This document shows positions 33,431-42,932 of a DNA stretch of 64,000 bases, piece after piece. The DNA comes from Pseudanabaena biceps. Its GTDB lineage: Bacteria; Cyanobacteriota; Cyanobacteriia; Pseudanabaenales; Pseudanabaenaceae. The notes under the pieces are model-generated. The model was not told where the DNA came from, ran no database searches, and worked only from the letters and a program-made list of their open reading frames with translations. Position 1 is the first letter of the stretch. Each line of letters starts with the position of its first letter. The stretch is from positions 992,001 through 1,056,000 of the forward strand of contig JAATWA010000001.1 in NCBI GenBank assembly GCA_013361095.1, in the 5' to 3' direction. A program made the translations under genes and the position numbers.

Positions 33431-34741
33431 CTAATGACTTATCAGTGGGTTTTGATATGGTAGCGTGATTGTAATCCATGCTCCCCCAGTCTCAGGATGA
33501 TTTTTGGCAAAGATCATGCCTTTATGGAGATTAACGATCTGCGAGGCGATCGCTAGCCCTAAGCCGCTACCACCTCGATCCATTCCCGACCTTGTGCGAG
33601 ATGGATCAATGCGATAAAAGCGATCAAAAATATTTGGTAAAGCATCTTCAGGAAAACCGTCGCCAGCATCAATAGTCTCGATCTGAAGCTGGTTATCTAA
33701 CACATTAGCCTTAATTATAATTGACTGAAGGGTAGGGCTATGTTTAATGCTGTTGTCGATCAGATTAACCATTAGTCTATAAAAACGCGACTCGTCGAGG
33801 AAAGCAGTTAGCTGCGGATCGCCAATATAGGTAAGGTTTACTTTTCTACGTGCAGCGATCGGCTCTAGGGTCGTCCAGACTGACTGTACCAAATTCGCGA
33901 TATTCACTTCACTCAAATTTAAGATCGGGTCATGACCAACATCCATCTGCCCAAGTTCTAGTAAATCCTGAACAAGATTAGTGATCCGCTCGATTTCCCC
34001 AAGAAGCCGCTCGATCCAGATTTTGGCAGATGGATCAACACGGGGTTGAATAGTTTCGGCAACTAAACGAATTGAGGTAAGGGGAGTCTTGAGTTCGTGG
34101 GCAACATCCGATGTCCAGCGATCGCGTTGTTGGGCGATCAAGATTGCCTCTTTGCGATCCTCTAAAAAAATACCAACTTGTCCCTGTTCCAGATAAATAC
34201 TGTGGGCGCGGATCGGTCTGCCCTGCTGTGGTACAGGATCAGCAGGATCAGGAATAGCGGGATGAAACACCCAATCAACTTGAGTCCCCAAACCACGCGA
34301 TCGCGTGGTTTCCACTAAATGATCCAGCTCATAGGAACGGATTAATTGCAATAAAAATGGACTACGCTGTAATCCTTGCTGATGATTGACAATACCCATC
34401 ATCATTGCGGCGCGTTGGTTACAAACTGCTAGGCGATTATCTTGATCGACTTGGACATAACCAATAGGAGCCGATTCAACAATTTTTTCCCATAATAGAG
34501 CGGTAACAGAGTTAATTAGTGAGGGCTTAGTTAAGGAGACTGGTGGATCTTGTTGGATGTTCATTTGGACATTTCGCATCCAAATCTTAAAACTGTGGAG
34601 TGACTTGAGTTGCTGACCCGATCGCGATCGCATACGAAATTTAAGACTACGTTGATTTTTAGCATAGTTCCAGCTAAGCCAACAGGCATTGGCAGCAATC
34701 GCCCCAATCACAATTCCTACAAGCAGCCAGAGTAACTCCAC
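33431..34741 (-). CDS. Membrane-anchored sensor histidine kinase, SphS/PhoR-like
   Basis: 436 residues from a GTG at 34741. One N-terminal membrane helix (about 3-25, LLWLLVGIVIGAIAANACW), a PAS-like domain (about 85-185), HisKA with the acceptor His in DVAHELKTPLTS, then HATPase with LIDNSIKH (N box), DAGDGFPE (G1) and GSGLGLAIA (G2). All catalytic parts are intact. The architecture is that of the phosphate sensor SphS, but no sphR-type response regulator is adjacent, so its signal remains open. The reading frame continues upstream only because a family A palindrome is translatable; the GTG gives the natural membrane-anchor start. First gene of a three-gene operon. Confidence 0.9.
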   Translation of the reverse strand: MELLWLLVGIVIGAIAANACWLSWNYAKNQRSLKFRMRSRSGQQLKSLHSFKIWMRNVQMNIQQDPPVSLTKPSLINSVTALLWEKIVESAPIGYVQVDQDNRLAVCNQRAAMMMGIVNHQQGLQRSPFLLQLIRSYELDHLVETTRSRGLGTQVDWVFHPAIPDPADPVPQQGRPIRAHSIYLEQGQVGIFLEDRKEAILIAQQRDRWTSDVAHELKTPLTSIRLVAETIQPRVDPSAKIWIERLLGEIERITNLVQDLLELGQMDVGHDPILNLSEVNIANLVQSVWTTLEPIAARRKVNLTYIGDPQLTAFLDESRFYRLMVNLIDNSIKHSPTLQSIIIKANVLDNQLQIETIDAGDGFPEDALPNIFDRFYRIDPSRTRSGMDRGGSGLGLAIASQIVNLHKGMIFAKNHPETGGAWITITLPYQNPLISH

Positions 34742-34806
34742 TTTTAATATTTCCTCTGTGCCTCTAAGTCTAACGGTTTGATTATAGCTGTAGCCAGCCA
34801 AGTCGA

Positions 34807-34865
34807 GACAAAACCCAAGATAGAGTTGCGGCGCTTCGCGCCGCAACTCTATCTTGGGTTTTGTC
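34807..34865. repeat. Family A palindrome upstream of the kinase operon
   Basis: GACAAAACCCAAGATAGAGT... perfect palindrome, core GCGCTTCGCGC; left flank TATAGCTGTAGCCAGCC is typical of extended copies. Confidence 0.85.
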
Positions 34866-34873
34866 TTCGTCTT

Positions 34874-34900
34874 AAAAAGGGCGCTTAGCGCCCTTTTTTG
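34874..34900 (-). terminator. Terminator of petH
   Basis: AAAAAGGGCGC / GCGCCCTTTTTT with loop TTA, starting immediately after the petH stop on the minus strand. Confidence 0.85.
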
Positions 34901-35800
<900 letters not shown>

Positions 35801-35924
35801 TTATGTAGAGAATTTATGACAATAGGGACACAAAGGTCATTATATTTTCAAATGCGACTTGTCTATAGTCTGTAGTGTAAAGATCTCTTTTGTGGGGCAA
35901 ATCTTACATATTTATTAAATTATC

Positions 35925-35987
35925 GTTGCGACAAGCAGAAGCGAATAGCGGCGCAAAGCGCCGCTATTCGCTTCTGCTTGTCGCAAC
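35925..35987. repeat. Family A palindrome
   Basis: 63-bp perfect palindrome GTTGCGACAAGCAGAAGCGA... with core GGCGCAAAGCGCC, in the divergent gap between petH and ilvB. Confidence 0.85.
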
Positions 35988-36124
35988 AAATATGATGCTG
36001 TACTGATAATTAATAAGGCGATCGCCATAGCAGCTATGGGTTAGCTTGTCTATGTTATGATCGCTACAATTGATACACAATTCCATACCTAAGGTGCTTG
36101 CGATTAGCTCCATACTTGTAGTAG

Positions 36125-36228
36125 TACCAATTCGCGAAAGTGTGACAACACTTTCATGAATTAAGAAATAAACCCAGTAAGGTTTTTTAAAACTAAAAAT
36201 GGCGGAGCCATTTTTGGTTTTAGTATGA
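36125..36228. repeat. Family C MITE-like element, copy 2
   Basis: Starts TACCAATTCGCGAAAGTGT, folds back at ACACTTTCATGAATTAA, then AAATAAACCCAGTAAGGTTTT as in copy 1 at 4491-4592. The second half differs (AAAACTAAAAATGGCGGAGCC and its complement) and the right terminal repeat is not conserved. Confidence 0.65.
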
Positions 36229-36352
36229 GTGAAGCAGGCTATTTCGCAAAAGATTCACAACAAGCACCTGAATAAATATTAAAAAATGTCTCACTGAAAC
36301 ATTTTTTGTTTGATTGTAATAATTTGATTTAACAAGTCCAGAGGAGGCTACT

Positions 36353-38098
36353 TTGCAAACAACGGGTGCATTTGCTCTCATTGACAGCGTGAGACGACAA
36401 GGTGTTAAACATATTTTCGGATACCCTGGTGGAGCAATTTTACCAGTGTATGACGAGATTTATAAGTTTGAAGCTAGAGGGGAGCTTAAGCATTACCTCG
36501 TACGCCATGAGCAAGGAGCCGTCCATGCTGCTGATGGCTACGCCCGTGCGACTGGACAGGTGGGGGTATGTGTGGCAACTTCGGGGCCTGGAGCCACTAA
36601 TTTAGTGACGGGCATTGCGACCGCCCAAATGGATTCTATCCCTCTGGTCATCATCACAGGACAAGTGCCATCCTATGCGATCGGTACCGATGCTTTCCAA
36701 GAAACTGATATTTGGGGGATTACACTTCCCATTGTGAAGCATTCCTATGTGATTCGTCGCGCTGAAGATATTGCGCGGATTATGGCAGAAGCTTTTCATA
36801 TTGCAGGAACTGGTCGCCCCGGCCCTGTGCTGGTCGATATTCCTAAGGATATTGCCCAGAGAGTCTTTGAGTACAATTCTGAAGTTAAGATTGATTTACC
36901 CGGTTACAAACCCACGGTTAAGGGGCATTTACATCAAATTGCGGCGGCGATCGCCTTAATTCGTGAAGCCAAACGTCCTTTGCTCTATGTGGGTGGGGGG
37001 GCTGTATTGGCTGACGCTCACAAGGAGATTGCTGATTTGGCTAAGCGTTTTCAGTTGCCAGTCACCACAACCTTAATGGGTAAAGGCTCCTACGACGAAA
37101 ATAATCATCTTTCCCTTGGGATGTTGGGGATGCATGGCACTGCCTATGCTAACTTTGCTGTCCAAGGTTGCGATTTGTTAATTGCGGTTGGTGCAAGATT
37201 TGACGATCGCGTCACAGGTCGTTTAGATACGTTTGCGCCCGAGGCAAAAGTTATTCACATTGACATCGATCCTGCGGAAGTTGGCAAAAATCGTAAACCC
37301 GATGTGCCGATCGTAGGTGATGTTAAAGAAGTATTGCAAGCGCTGCTTGAAGTCACCAGCTACGAAGAGAACATTCAAACTCAAGATTGGCTAACCCAAC
37401 TTGATGAATGGAAAGAGGATTATCCGCTCGAAGTTCCCAAGTATGACAATGTATTGTCACCACAACAAGTAATTAATGAGTTTGGGAAGCAAGCGCCCCA
37501 TGCTTATTTCACCACTGATGTCGGACAGCACCAAATGTGGGCGGCTCAGTTAATTAAAACTGGCCCTCGCAAGTGGATTTCTAGTGCAGGGCTTGGCACA
37601 ATGGGCTATGGAATGCCTGCGGCGATGGGGGCTAAAGTGGCACTTCCTAATGATCAGGTAATCTGTATTAGCGGCGATGCCAGCATTCAGATGAATATTC
37701 AGGAGCTGGGCACGCTTGCTCAGTATGGCATCAATGTCAAAGTGATCGTAGTCAATAACCGTTGGCAGGGAATGGTGCGTCAGTGGCAAGAAAGTTTTTA
37801 TGATGAGCGCTATGCGTCTTCTAATATGGAAGTAGGTATGCCTGACTTTGTGAAGCTTGCTGAAGCTTTTGGCATTAAGGGCGTTAAAGTAATTGACCCG
37901 AGTGATCTAGAGTCGGCGGTTGCCGAGATTCTTGCCTATGATGGCCCCGTATTTGCTGATTTTCGCGTTAAGCGCGATGAAAATTGCTATCCGATGGTTC
38001 CCCCTGGAGCTAGCAATGCGGAAATGGTGGGCTTGCCAACTCCCAAGCGATCGCGCCAACTAAAAACTGCACCTCAGTTAGCGACAGCACTAGTTTAA
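36353..38098 (+). CDS. ilvB: Acetolactate synthase large subunit
   Basis: Thiamine-diphosphate enzyme for the first common step of valine, leucine and isoleucine synthesis; 581 residues. Visible: [29 protein letters not shown] (catalytic Glu), [12 protein letters not shown], the FAD-domain [11 protein letters not shown] and the ThDP motif GDASIQMN...[12 protein letters not shown]. Start is TTG at 36353: an in-frame stop lies at 36320, there is no upstream ATG, and GAGGAGG is 6 bases before it. A small subunit (ilvH/ilvN) gene is not nearby. Some annotations call this paralogue ilvG. Confidence 0.94.
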   Translation: MQTTGAFALIDSVRRQGVKHIFGYPGGAILPVYDEIYKFEARGELKHYLVRHEQGAVHAADGYARATGQVGVCVATSGPGATNLVTGIATAQMDSIPLVIITGQVPSYAIGTDAFQETDIWGITLPIVKHSYVIRRAEDIARIMAEAFHIAGTGRPGPVLVDIPKDIAQRVFEYNSEVKIDLPGYKPTVKGHLHQIAAAIALIREAKRPLLYVGGGAVLADAHKEIADLAKRFQLPVTTTLMGKGSYDENNHLSLGMLGMHGTAYANFAVQGCDLLIAVGARFDDRVTGRLDTFAPEAKVIHIDIDPAEVGKNRKPDVPIVGDVKEVLQALLEVTSYEENIQTQDWLTQLDEWKEDYPLEVPKYDNVLSPQQVINEFGKQAPHAYFTTDVGQHQMWAAQLIKTGPRKWISSAGLGTMGYGMPAAMGAKVALPNDQVICISGDASIQMNIQELGTLAQYGINVKVIVVNNRWQGMVRQWQESFYDERYASSNMEVGMPDFVKLAEAFGIKGVKVIDPSDLESAVAEILAYDGPVFADFRVKRDENCYPMVPPGASNAEMVGLPTPKRSRQLKTAPQLATALV

Positions 38099-38147
38099 GG
38101 AATAGCTCAAATCCTAGAAGGGAGTGGCGGTGCTTAGTACTCTGCCC

Positions 38148-38192
38148 TAGCTATAAAAAAGGCAGCGCTTAGCGCTGCCTTTTTTATAGCTA
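38148..38192 (+). terminator. Terminator of ilvB
   Basis: TAGCTATAAAAAAGGCAGCGC / GCGCTGCCTTTTTTATAGCTA around TTA, with a T6 right arm, 50 bases past ilvB. Confidence 0.8.
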
Positions 38193-38232
38193 GTAGCGAT
38201 GTTATGCTTTTTCTTTATTTACATGAAAATCT

Positions 38233-38718
38233 ATGACACCAGAAAAATCATATCGCCCTAATGTGGGAATTATTATATTTAATCGCAAAGGAGAAGTCCT
38301 TGTTGGCGAACGTGTTGGTGTGCCTGACTCTTGGCAATTTCCACAGGGTGGAATCGATGAGGGCGAAGATCCACAGGCTGCCGCATTACGTGAGCTATAT
38401 GAAGAAGTGGGCATTAATGACGCAGTGTTAGCCTATGTTCATCCTGAATGGCTTTACTATGATTTCCCACCGACCCTAAAGCTATCGGGAAAATGGGCTA
38501 ATTATTGTGGACAAAGACAACGCTGGTTTGCTTTTTATTGGGATCATCCTGCCACTAATTGCCAATTAGATATTCACGATCGCGAGTTTCGAGTAGTGCA
38601 GTTTATGGCGATCGATAAGACCCTAGATTCAATTGTCAGATTTAAAAGAGAAGTTTATCAACAGGTCGTCAAGATTTTTACCCCTGTAATCCGCGCCTAT
38701 ATTGGCAAATTGCCATGA
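38233..38718 (+). CDS. rppH: RNA pyrophosphohydrolase (Nudix)
   Basis: 161-residue Nudix hydrolase that removes pyrophosphate from 5'-triphosphorylated RNA to start mRNA decay, or hydrolyses dinucleoside polyphosphates. It begins YRPNVGIIIFNRKGEVLVGER and has the complete Nudix box GGIDEGED...RELYEEVGI. The WLYYDFPP and GQRQRWFAFYW segments are specific for the RppH/NudH group. ATG start. Same strand as ilvB but separated by a terminator. Confidence 0.93.
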   Translation: MTPEKSYRPNVGIIIFNRKGEVLVGERVGVPDSWQFPQGGIDEGEDPQAAALRELYEEVGINDAVLAYVHPEWLYYDFPPTLKLSGKWANYCGQRQRWFAFYWDHPATNCQLDIHDREFRVVQFMAIDKTLDSIVRFKREVYQQVVKIFTPVIRAYIGKLP

Positions 38719-38753
38719 ACTTAGCCGATAAAAGAAAAATATTTAGACTTTCT

Positions 38754-38798
38754 CAGAATAGAGACAGGCGGCTTTTTGCGCCGCTTGTCTCTATTCTG
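38754..38798. terminator. Palindrome between rppH and the DJ-1 gene
   Basis: CAGAATAGAGACAGGCGGC and its complement (GCCGCTTGTCTCTATTCTG, one mismatch) around TTTTTGC; lies between two convergent genes and could terminate both. Confidence 0.65.
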
Positions 38799-38816
38799 GG
38801 TTTGAGTTTTCAGCAG

Positions 38817-39356
38817 TTAAACAATCATGTCTGTGGCGAGTTTATTGGCGATCGCCTTACCTTGCAAAATCTCCACTAATTTGAGCGCAAACGCCATTGC
38901 TGTTCCCGCTCCCCGACTGGTGACGACATTGCCATCAACCACCACAGGGATTTCTAAATATTCTCCTAGCTCTAATTGAGATTTAACCGATGGGAAAGAT
39001 GTGGCACGTTTACCTTTGAGTAATCCTGCATCAGAGAGAACAGTTGGCGCGGCACAGATTGCCCCCAGCAGTTTATTGGTTTTGGCATGGGCAATTAATA
39101 TTGGAGCAAGGCGAGGATCTTCTCTCAATCGAAAAGTACCAGCCCCACCAGCCAAAGCGATCGCATCAAATTTACTTGCATCAATTTCATCAAGAAGTTT
39201 ATCGGCAGAAATGGCGATCGCATGAGCGCCGATCACAGTTTTTGTCTCTAAGCTTGCCGTCACCACTTCAATATCAGCACGGCGCAACACATCGATAATC
39301 GTAATTGCTTCGATTTCTTCAAAGCCTTCAAATAGAGGAACAAGTACAGTTTTCAT
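38817..39356 (-). CDS. DJ-1/PfpI (YajL/ThiJ) family protein
   Basis: 179-residue cytoplasmic protein of the DJ-1 class. Landmarks: N-terminal FEGFEEIEAITIIDVLRRA with the conserved Glu, the nucleophile elbow GAICAAPTVL with the reactive Cys at about residue 100, and VTSRGAGTAMAFALKLVE at the end. DJ-1/YajL proteins act as chaperones or glyoxalase/deglycase-like enzymes under oxidative and carbonyl stress; the exact activity is disputed. ATG start. It is upstream of a Zur-like gene on the same strand, but palindromes separate them. Confidence 0.92.
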   Translation of the reverse strand: MKTVLVPLFEGFEEIEAITIIDVLRRADIEVVTASLETKTVIGAHAIAISADKLLDEIDASKFDAIALAGGAGTFRLREDPRLAPILIAHAKTNKLLGAICAAPTVLSDAGLLKGKRATSFPSVKSQLELGEYLEIPVVVDGNVVTSRGAGTAMAFALKLVEILQGKAIANKLATDMIV

Positions 39357-39380
39357 GGTTTAAGGTTCTACGATTTAATC

Positions 39381-39435
39381 AAGAACTAGATTTTCTGTGA
39401 CGCGGCTTTGCCGCGCCACAGAAAATCTAGTTCTT
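39381..39435. repeat. Perfect palindrome
   Basis: AAGAACTAGATTTTCTGTG... with core GCGGCTTTGCCGC; lies between the zur-like and DJ-1 genes. Confidence 0.8.
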
Positions 39436-39479
39436 AGTCAGCATAAACAAGGGGCTTTAGCCCCTTGTTTATGCTGACT
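39436..39479 (-). terminator. Terminator overlapping the zur-like stop codon
   Basis: AGTCAGCATAAACAAGGGGC / GCCCCTTGTTTATGCTGACT around TTTA. The stop codon at 39469 lies in the stem, so the last codons (QQESA) are encoded by a repeat-like palindrome. Confidence 0.75.
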
Positions 39480-39858
39480 CCTGCTGGCATTGACTACATA
39501 TACCGAAAAATTCGAGGGTGTGATAATAAATCTGAAATTTATGTTGCTTCGCAAGTTGATTGCCCAAATCATGAATGGGGCAGCTATCAATCGGTAAAGA
39601 TTGACCACAGTTAAGGCAATTGAGATGATGGCGATCGGCACGGGTGACGCTATAAATTGTCTCGCCATTGGGTAAAGTTAGCGCCTTGATCAAGCCTTGT
39701 AATTTGAGAGCTTCTAGCGATCGATATACTGTTGCTAAACCCACACTTTTTTCGCTATTGCGTAACTCCGAATGAATATCTTGCGCGGATACAGCGAGAT
39801 CGTGATGTTGGAGGAGATGTAGCACTCGTTCTTGACTGCGAGTGAGTTTTTCTTTCAT
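39469..39858 (-). CDS. Fur family transcriptional regulator, Zur-like
   Basis: 129 residues from the ATG at 39858. An N-terminal winged helix (RSQERVLHLLQHHDLAVSAQDIH, VGLATVYRSLEALKLQGLIK) is followed by the metal/dimer domain with HHLNCLNCG and GICSQCQ, the two CxxC structural zinc pairs. Overall it resembles the zinc regulator Zur more than Fur or PerR, because the HHH-rich Fur/PerR sensing cluster is reduced (DRHHLNC). A start at 39879 is possible. No zinc transporter gene is adjacent, so the target is unproven. Another Fur-family gene (perR) lies at 52251. Confidence 0.85.
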   Translation of the reverse strand: MKEKLTRSQERVLHLLQHHDLAVSAQDIHSELRNSEKSVGLATVYRSLEALKLQGLIKALTLPNGETIYSVTRADRHHLNCLNCGQSLPIDSCPIHDLGNQLAKQHKFQIYYHTLEFFGICSQCQQESA

Positions 39859-39905
39859 GCTTTTGATGGGTGAAAACACGCCCTTAAGGTGTGTTTTCTG
39901 ATGGT

Positions 39906-41129
39906 TCAGAACTTAAAAGGATTATAAATCACGCATGGTGTAAAGGAATTTTCTAAAAACTTATAAGTGGTGGCATTTAGATCGGAAATCCATTGTTTAT
40001 GCACAAGTTCGTCAAGTCTATGCGTGCCATAAATCAAGGCTGAGATCCCTGCAATGGTGGCGCGAAAGTTGATCGCTAAATTAGGATTATCACCGTTATA
40101 GCGTTTGACCATGAGACTTCCGCGATCGCCATCGACTCGAAAAATACCATCATTCCAATTGCAATGTGGATCGCTAAGGGCAAAGATAAACGGCTCACAA
40201 GTGATCGGTAAACCATGCATAGCTTGGACAATATCAACAATTCTCACCATCCAAGGATCGCTCAGTGATGCCTGTAATTTTCCTGCATTACTCAACCATG
40301 TATGGACATTTGTATCTAATGGCAATGGCATTTTTAGGCTATGGATTTGATCGCGATGGCTGGCAAAAAAAGAAAACAGGCGATCGCGTGATTCTAAATC
40401 CGTCCAAAATATCGATGAAATTTCAATCTGGCGATCGCTCATTGGCAAATTACCACTACTGTCGATCGCATAGATTGCCATTGCTACAGGTTGATGATTG
40501 CGCTTGATCACCACACAAAGTTTTTGGCGATGCAAATGCCACCATTGCTCATAGTTGAAATCAGTAATTACTAAGCCGTGACTATGGGGCTGAAGGCTTT
40601 GCGATCGCAGGTTCTCATATAAAAAATTTGACAAAATATCTTTAGCTTCCGTAGCTGCAAGGCGATCGCAAGTCAAATTGTAGGATTTAGGAGTTTTTAA
40701 ATATTGCGATAAAGAGGCGATGGGAATATTGATTTCGTTGGTGGAATTAGCGATCGCATAGCCCAGTGATTCATAAAAGCTTTCTTTAAAAGGCGTGAGC
40801 ATACTCACACTGATTCCTTGCATTCGCATTTCCAGAAAAGCACTTTTCATCAATGCTTTCACACAGCCTTGGTTGCGATATTCAGGATATGTCCACACGC
40901 CGCCGATGCCTCCCATTGCCTTCAGGCTACCTCGCACCGACTGCTGAAAACTGAAGCATTGCAATGCCGCCGCAATTTTGCCATCGATCTCAGCAACTAA
41001 TACTTCATCAGGATTAATCGCGGTTAAGTGCGATCGCGGCAAGTCTTGATTAGTCCAACGTGAGTATGCATACAAATCGCCCTTAAGAATTTCAAGGCGT
41101 TCATTTTTATCAATTTTACGAATTTTCAT
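39906..41129 (-). CDS. Eis-like GNAT N-acetyltransferase
   Basis: 407-residue acetyltransferase. N-terminal GNAT domain with acetyl-CoA loop YRNQGCVKALM (about residues 83-93), a second GNAT-like middle domain (DFNYEQWWHLHR) and a C-terminal SCP2-like domain (DRGSLMVKRYNGDNPNLAIN), as in Eis proteins. Substrate unknown; Eis relatives acetylate aminoglycosides or protein lysines. Terminates at a C-terminal carboxylate (NPFKF) that in Eis acts as general base. ATG start. Confidence 0.9.
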   Translation of the reverse strand: MKIRKIDKNERLEILKGDLYAYSRWTNQDLPRSHLTAINPDEVLVAEIDGKIAAALQCFSFQQSVRGSLKAMGGIGGVWTYPEYRNQGCVKALMKSAFLEMRMQGISVSMLTPFKESFYESLGYAIANSTNEINIPIASLSQYLKTPKSYNLTCDRLAATEAKDILSNFLYENLRSQSLQPHSHGLVITDFNYEQWWHLHRQKLCVVIKRNHQPVAMAIYAIDSSGNLPMSDRQIEISSIFWTDLESRDRLFSFFASHRDQIHSLKMPLPLDTNVHTWLSNAGKLQASLSDPWMVRIVDIVQAMHGLPITCEPFIFALSDPHCNWNDGIFRVDGDRGSLMVKRYNGDNPNLAINFRATIAGISALIYGTHRLDELVHKQWISDLNATTYKFLENSFTPCVIYNPFKF

Positions 41130-41174
41130 TATTGACCGTTGTATCGTCAGGCAACAGCAAACTCTATATATTGT

Positions 41175-41393
41175 CTAATTCTTCAGCAAAATCAATTCCC
41201 GTACAATGATGGCAATTTGCGATTCAGTTACCTCTACCGTATCTTGTTCAATTAATCCTTCTAGACTGTATCCATCCTCTTTGCCTTCAGTCATAGAATA
41301 ATGTTCGACAATTGTACCGATATTCCCTTTTTTTAAACCAAATTGAGGAATATCTTGGGTTAATTGAACTTGAGAAAATAAAGGAAATGCCAT
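41175..41393 (-). CDS. DUF4926 family protein
   Basis: 72 residues: FSQVQLTQDIPQFGLKKGNIGTIVEHY and a late VEVTESQIAIIV, matching the DUF4926 SH3-like small beta-barrel pattern. It follows the DUF6883 gene by 13 bases with GGAG before its ATG, so the two are co-transcribed. Such pairs recur in cyanobacterial genomes (recalled), suggesting a toxin-antitoxin-like or immunity pair; no activity is proven. Confidence 0.83.
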   Translation of the reverse strand: MAFPLFSQVQLTQDIPQFGLKKGNIGTIVEHYSMTEGKEDGYSLEGLIEQDTVEVTESQIAIIVRELILLKN

Positions 41394-41406
41394 TGTTAAT
41401 GTCTCC

Positions 41407-41721
41407 TTATGCAGGAAATAAGGTTACGAATTGAGTTGTTTGATTATTTACTATCCAAATAGTTTTTATCTTCAAAACTTTGCCATTAGGACAGTTTAAG
41501 AAACTAATTATTTGATATTTCTGTCCGTATTGAGTTTTAACGGTTGGCTGAGCTTCTAAAGATAACGTCTGCTGTCGCAAATCTTGTTCTAATTGTTGCC
41601 AATTATCTAGAGTATAACCTCCTTTAGCAAGATATTCGGATTTGTCATCCTTAGGTAAATGTATCAGTAGATACTTAGTTAGCTTCTGGGATGCAATTAA
41701 TGCATTACGATCTAAGTACAT
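41407..41721 (-). CDS. DUF6883 family protein
   Basis: 104 residues: MYLDRNALIASQKLTKYLL at the start, KSEYLAKGGYTLDNWQQLEQDL in the middle, and the strand-rich end QIISFLNCPNGKVLKIKTIWI. This matches the DUF6883 pattern seen beside DUF4926 and in some polymorphic-toxin contexts. First gene of a two-gene operon with the DUF4926 gene. No catalytic residues can be named from sequence. Confidence 0.82.
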   Translation of the reverse strand: MYLDRNALIASQKLTKYLLIHLPKDDKSEYLAKGGYTLDNWQQLEQDLRQQTLSLEAQPTVKTQYGQKYQIISFLNCPNGKVLKIKTIWIVNNQTTQFVTLFPA

Positions 41722-41762
41722 TTTTATGACACTGCTTCTGGCGGCAAATCATCAATTCAGAG

Positions 41763-42809
41763 CTAATAAGCTCCCGAAATTGCTACTTCGCGTAACTCCA
41801 AATCACAACTGCGCCAGACTTGACCATCAAGAGCCGTTTGCTCAATTAAACTAGCTAGCCGTAAAGTCTTGAGGGCTTGATCACCGCCAACCGAGGGCTG
41901 AGCTTTGTCTCGCACGCAGGCGACGAAATGCTCTAGTTCAGCGTGTAGTGGCTCAATATTGCTGGTATAAACTTTTTCTATAAAGCCATCTTGACGATAC
42001 AAGACCTGACCGTAATCAGTTGTCCAATTGGCGGTAGTTTGACGATGAATCAGGATCTCGTTATTGAGGAAATCGGACTCAGTGAGAGAATTTTGACAAT
42101 GGGCGGTAATTTTGCGTTTTTTGCGATGGGTAACTTTGCTGGCAGTCAGCGTGGCGATCACACCGTTCTCAAATCCAATCGTAGCAGTTACATAATCAAG
42201 ATAGCTCGACTCTGGGGAGACGCGATTACCATGAGCCGAAACCCGTACGATCTCTGAAGGAACTAACTCCAGAACGAGGTCAATGTCATGGATCATCAAG
42301 TCAAATACGACCGAGACATCATTCGCTCTCTGGGAATATGGACTCATGCGATCGGCTTCGATCGCCAAAATAGTTTCATGCTTAAGAACTTTACTTAATT
42401 CTTGAAAAGCAGGATTGAAGCGCTCAATATGTCCAACTTGGAGAATTCGATTTTGTTCAGTGGCGATTTTAACTAATGACTCAGCCTCTGCGATAGTGGC
42501 GGCAATCGGTTTTTCGATCAGCACATTTACACCAGCCTTGAGACAAGTTGTGCCTACGTCATAATGCAAACGAGTTGGCACAGCAATGCATACAGCATCG
42601 ACGAGAGGTAAAAGTTCGCGGTAGTCCTCAAAATAAAGCACTCGGTGCTTGCTGGCTGTGTCGCGTCCACGCTCCACACTTACATCTGAAACACCGATTA
42701 GTTCTGCATCTTTAAGCAAGCTGAGAACCCTTGCATGATGCTGCCCCATATTACCGATACCTATAACACCAACCCGAATGGGATCGTGGAAATTACGATT
42801 GGGGCTCAT
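41763..42809 (-). CDS. Gfo/Idh/MocA family NAD(P)-dependent oxidoreductase
   Basis: 348 residues from the ATG at 42809 (GAGGAAT just upstream). N-terminal Rossmann fold with GVIGIGNMGQHHARVL, then VCIAVPTRLHYDV and the hallmark EKPIA (about residue 95). The C-terminal substrate domain has VVFDLMIHDIDLVLEL, whose HDID supplies the usual Lys/His-type catalytic region. Substrate probably a sugar or nucleotide sugar, but the family is too broad to say. Monocistronic; convergent with nothing close. Confidence 0.91.
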   Translation of the reverse strand: MSPNRNFHDPIRVGVIGIGNMGQHHARVLSLLKDAELIGVSDVSVERGRDTASKHRVLYFEDYRELLPLVDAVCIAVPTRLHYDVGTTCLKAGVNVLIEKPIAATIAEAESLVKIATEQNRILQVGHIERFNPAFQELSKVLKHETILAIEADRMSPYSQRANDVSVVFDLMIHDIDLVLELVPSEIVRVSAHGNRVSPESSYLDYVTATIGFENGVIATLTASKVTHRKKRKITAHCQNSLTESDFLNNEILIHRQTTANWTTDYGQVLYRQDGFIEKVYTSNIEPLHAELEHFVACVRDKAQPSVGGDQALKTLRLASLIEQTALDGQVWRSCDLELREVAISGAY

Positions 42810-42893
42810 ATTCCTCACACACGCTCAGTAAACACGCTCAGTTTGTCCAAAATCGTAACATGGATACATCTCGCTTTGCGCTCTAACTTTCCT

Positions 42894-42922
42894 AAGAGAA
42901 AGCACCCCAAGGATGCTTTCTT
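42894..42922 (-). terminator. Terminator of ppc
   Basis: AAGAGAAAGCACCCC / GGATGCTTTCTT hairpin about 11 bases past the ppc stop on the minus strand. Confidence 0.55.
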
Positions 42923-42932
42923 AAAAGTAAAA

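Noticed and set aside
34742-34846. N-terminal extension of the sensor kinase
   Set aside because: The extra residues (MRREAPQLYLGF...) are encoded by a family A palindrome; the GTG at 34741 gives a proper membrane anchor.
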